Below are positions 4,025 through 5,196 of a stretch of 5,196 nucleotides of DNA, in pieces. The translations under genes were made by a program, and so were the position numbers. The notes below the pieces were generated by a model, which saw nothing but the letters and a program-made list of their open reading frames with translations, was not told where the DNA came from and made no database searches. Source of the DNA: Aeromicrobium sp. (lineage in GTDB: Bacteria > Actinomycetota > Actinomycetes > Propionibacteriales > Nocardioidaceae); assembly GCA_023254755.1 (NCBI GenBank), contig JALRKU010000101.1, positions 1 to 5,196 of the forward strand. The letters run 5' to 3'. Every line of letters begins with the position of its first letter. Within the stretch, counting starts at the first letter, position 1.

Positions 4025-5196
4025 ATGACCCTCACTGCCCACCCGGCGACCGGCGAGCCCGCTGCGGGTCTGCGCGACGGAGCGTTCGGGCGTGCCACCG
4101 GTCTGGTGTGTCGCGAGTGCGGCGCCACCCGGCCGCTCGGCCCCCACTACGCGTGTCACGAGTGCTTCGGCCCGCTCGAGATCGCCTACGACTTCGGCAC
4201 CGTCACGCGCGAGGAGATCGAGGCCGGCCCGGCCAACATCTGGCGCTACAAGGCGCTGCTGCCGGTGCCCGACGACATCGAGTCCAGCCCCAACACCGAG
4301 CCCGGCTTCACCCGCCTGCTCGACGCGAAGAACCTGGCCGCCGAGCTCGGGCTGTCGCGGTTGTGGGTCAAGGACGACAGCACCAACCCCACCAACTCGT
4401 TCAAGGACCGCGTCGTCGCGTGCGCTCTGAGCGCCGCCCGCGAGCTCGGCAGCAAGGTGTTCGCCTGTCCGTCGACCGGCAACCTGGCCAACGCGGTGGC
4501 CGCCGCCGGCGCCCGTGCCGGCATCCCCACCGTCGTGTTCATCCCGAGCAACCTCGAGCAGCCCAAGCAGGTCAACTCGGCGGTGTTCACCGAGAAGCTC
4601 GTCGCGGTCGAGGGCAACTACGACGACGTCAACAAGCTGGCCAGCGAGATCGCGGGCGAGGAGGACGGCTGGGCGTTCGTCACCGTCAACGTCCGCCCGT
4701 TCTACGCCGAGGGCTCCAAGACCCTCGGCTACGAGATCGCCGAGCAGCTCGGCTGGCGCCTGCCCGACCAGGTCGTCATCCCCGTCGCGTCCGGCTCGCA
4801 GCTGACCAAGGTCGACAAGGCCTTCCAGGAGCTGATCAAGCTCGGCCTCGTCGAGGACAAGGCCTACCGGATCTTCGGCGCGCAGGCCGAGGGCTGCGGC
4901 CCGGTCGCCACCGCCTACAAGGCCGGCACCGATGCGATCCGCCCGGTCAAGCCCGACACGATCGCCAAGAGCCTGGCGATCGGCAACCCGGCGGACGGCA
5001 TCTACGTGCTCGACATCGCGCGTCGTACGGGTGGCGCGGTGGAGCAGGTCACCGACGAGGAGATCCGCGCCGGCATCGTGCTGCTCGCCCGCACCGAGGG
5101 CATCTTCACCGAGACCGCCGGCGGCACCACCGTGGCCGTCACCAAGAAGCTCGTGGAGACCGGCCAGCTCGACCCCGAGCTCGAGACCGTCGTCAT
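4025..5196 (+). CDS. thrC: Threonine synthase ThrC (PLP-dependent), C-terminus beyond the window
   Basis: This enzyme converts O-phosphohomoserine to threonine and phosphate in the cytoplasm. The visible 390 residues include a zinc-ribbon-like N-terminal motif CREC (29-32) and CHEC (44-47), the PLP-lysine motif DDSTNPTNSFKDR (117-129) with Lys127, and the phosphate-binding loop CPSTGNLANAV with a Ser-Thr-Gly-Asn core. Also present are TVNVRPFYAEGSKTLGYEIAE and VIPVASGSQLTK, typical of the fold-type II threonine synthases of about 420-430 residues, and a late TEGIFTETAGGTT segment that binds the cofactor end. Roughly 30-40 residues are missing at the right edge. The start has a strong Shine-Dalgarno and sits 12 nt after a SAM-I riboswitch, so expression is expected to follow SAM level. 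No hom or thrB is adjacent in the window, so it may be a stand-alone or second thrC. Confidence 0.95.
   Translation, partial: MTLTAHPATGEPAAGLRDGAFGRATGLVCRECGATRPLGPHYACHECFGPLEIAYDFGTVTREEIEAGPANIWRYKALLPVPDDIESSPNTEPGFTRLLDAKNLAAELGLSRLWVKDDSTNPTNSFKDRVVACALSAARELGSKVFACPSTGNLANAVAAAGARAGIPTVVFIPSNLEQPKQVNSAVFTEKLVAVEGNYDDVNKLASEIAGEEDGWAFVTVNVRPFYAEGSKTLGYEIAEQLGWRLPDQVVIPVASGSQLTKVDKAFQELIKLGLVEDKAYRIFGAQAEGCGPVATAYKAGTDAIRPVKPDTIAKSLAIGNPADGIYVLDIARRTGGAVEQVTDEEIRAGIVLLARTEGIFTETAGGTTVAVTKKLVETGQLDPELETVV

Overview
This is a GC-rich (about 70% by eye) bacterial chromosome segment, tightly packed and with strong G/C preference at third codon positions. The gene families (DUF3263, a LytR C-terminal-domain protein, actinobacterial-type OtsA and OtsB) and the overall content point to an actinobacterium. 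A member of the Propionibacteriales such as Nocardioides or Aeromicrobium is my best guess, by recall of gene neighbourhoods rather than by any search.

Left part (1-2318): trehalose synthesis and envelope genes. The 5' end of otsA (trehalose-6-phosphate synthase) runs leftward off the window. Divergent from it is a three-gene unit: a small DUF3263 helix-turn-helix-like protein, a one-TM protein with an extracytoplasmic LytR_C domain, and otsB (trehalose-6-phosphate phosphatase). OtsA and OtsB form the two-step route from UDP-glucose plus glucose-6-phosphate to trehalose; here they lie on opposite strands with two unrelated-looking genes between them.

Middle part (2315-3823): a PaaI-type hotdog thioesterase (minus strand), a divergent HxlR-family regulator (plus strand), and an uncharacterised 148-aa protein with an HExxHxxQ motif beside a hydrophobic segment. 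The 53-bp gap between thioesterase and regulator holds back-to-back promoter elements and an inverted repeat, GTCCG-N5-CGGAC. The same repeat with the same spacing recurs just after the HExxH gene.

Right part (3824-5196): a promoter, a SAM-I (S-box) riboswitch with all main helices recognisable, a Shine-Dalgarno and threonine synthase (thrC), which runs off the right edge. A SAM sensor on threonine synthase makes sense because O-phosphohomoserine is the branch point between threonine and methionine/SAM.

Two patterns cut across the window. First, each gene that heads a transcription unit and lacks a riboswitch has a -10-like hexamer ending exactly 6 nt before its start codon, as expected of leaderless mRNAs, while otsB and thrC have Shine-Dalgarno-like sequences. 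Second, the P1 3' strand of the riboswitch is duplicated over the thrC start codon, which suggests a specific switching model. I see no mobile element, CRISPR array, tRNA or rRNA. Apart from the thrC leader (201 bp between stop and start), no non-coding gap exceeds about 105 bp.
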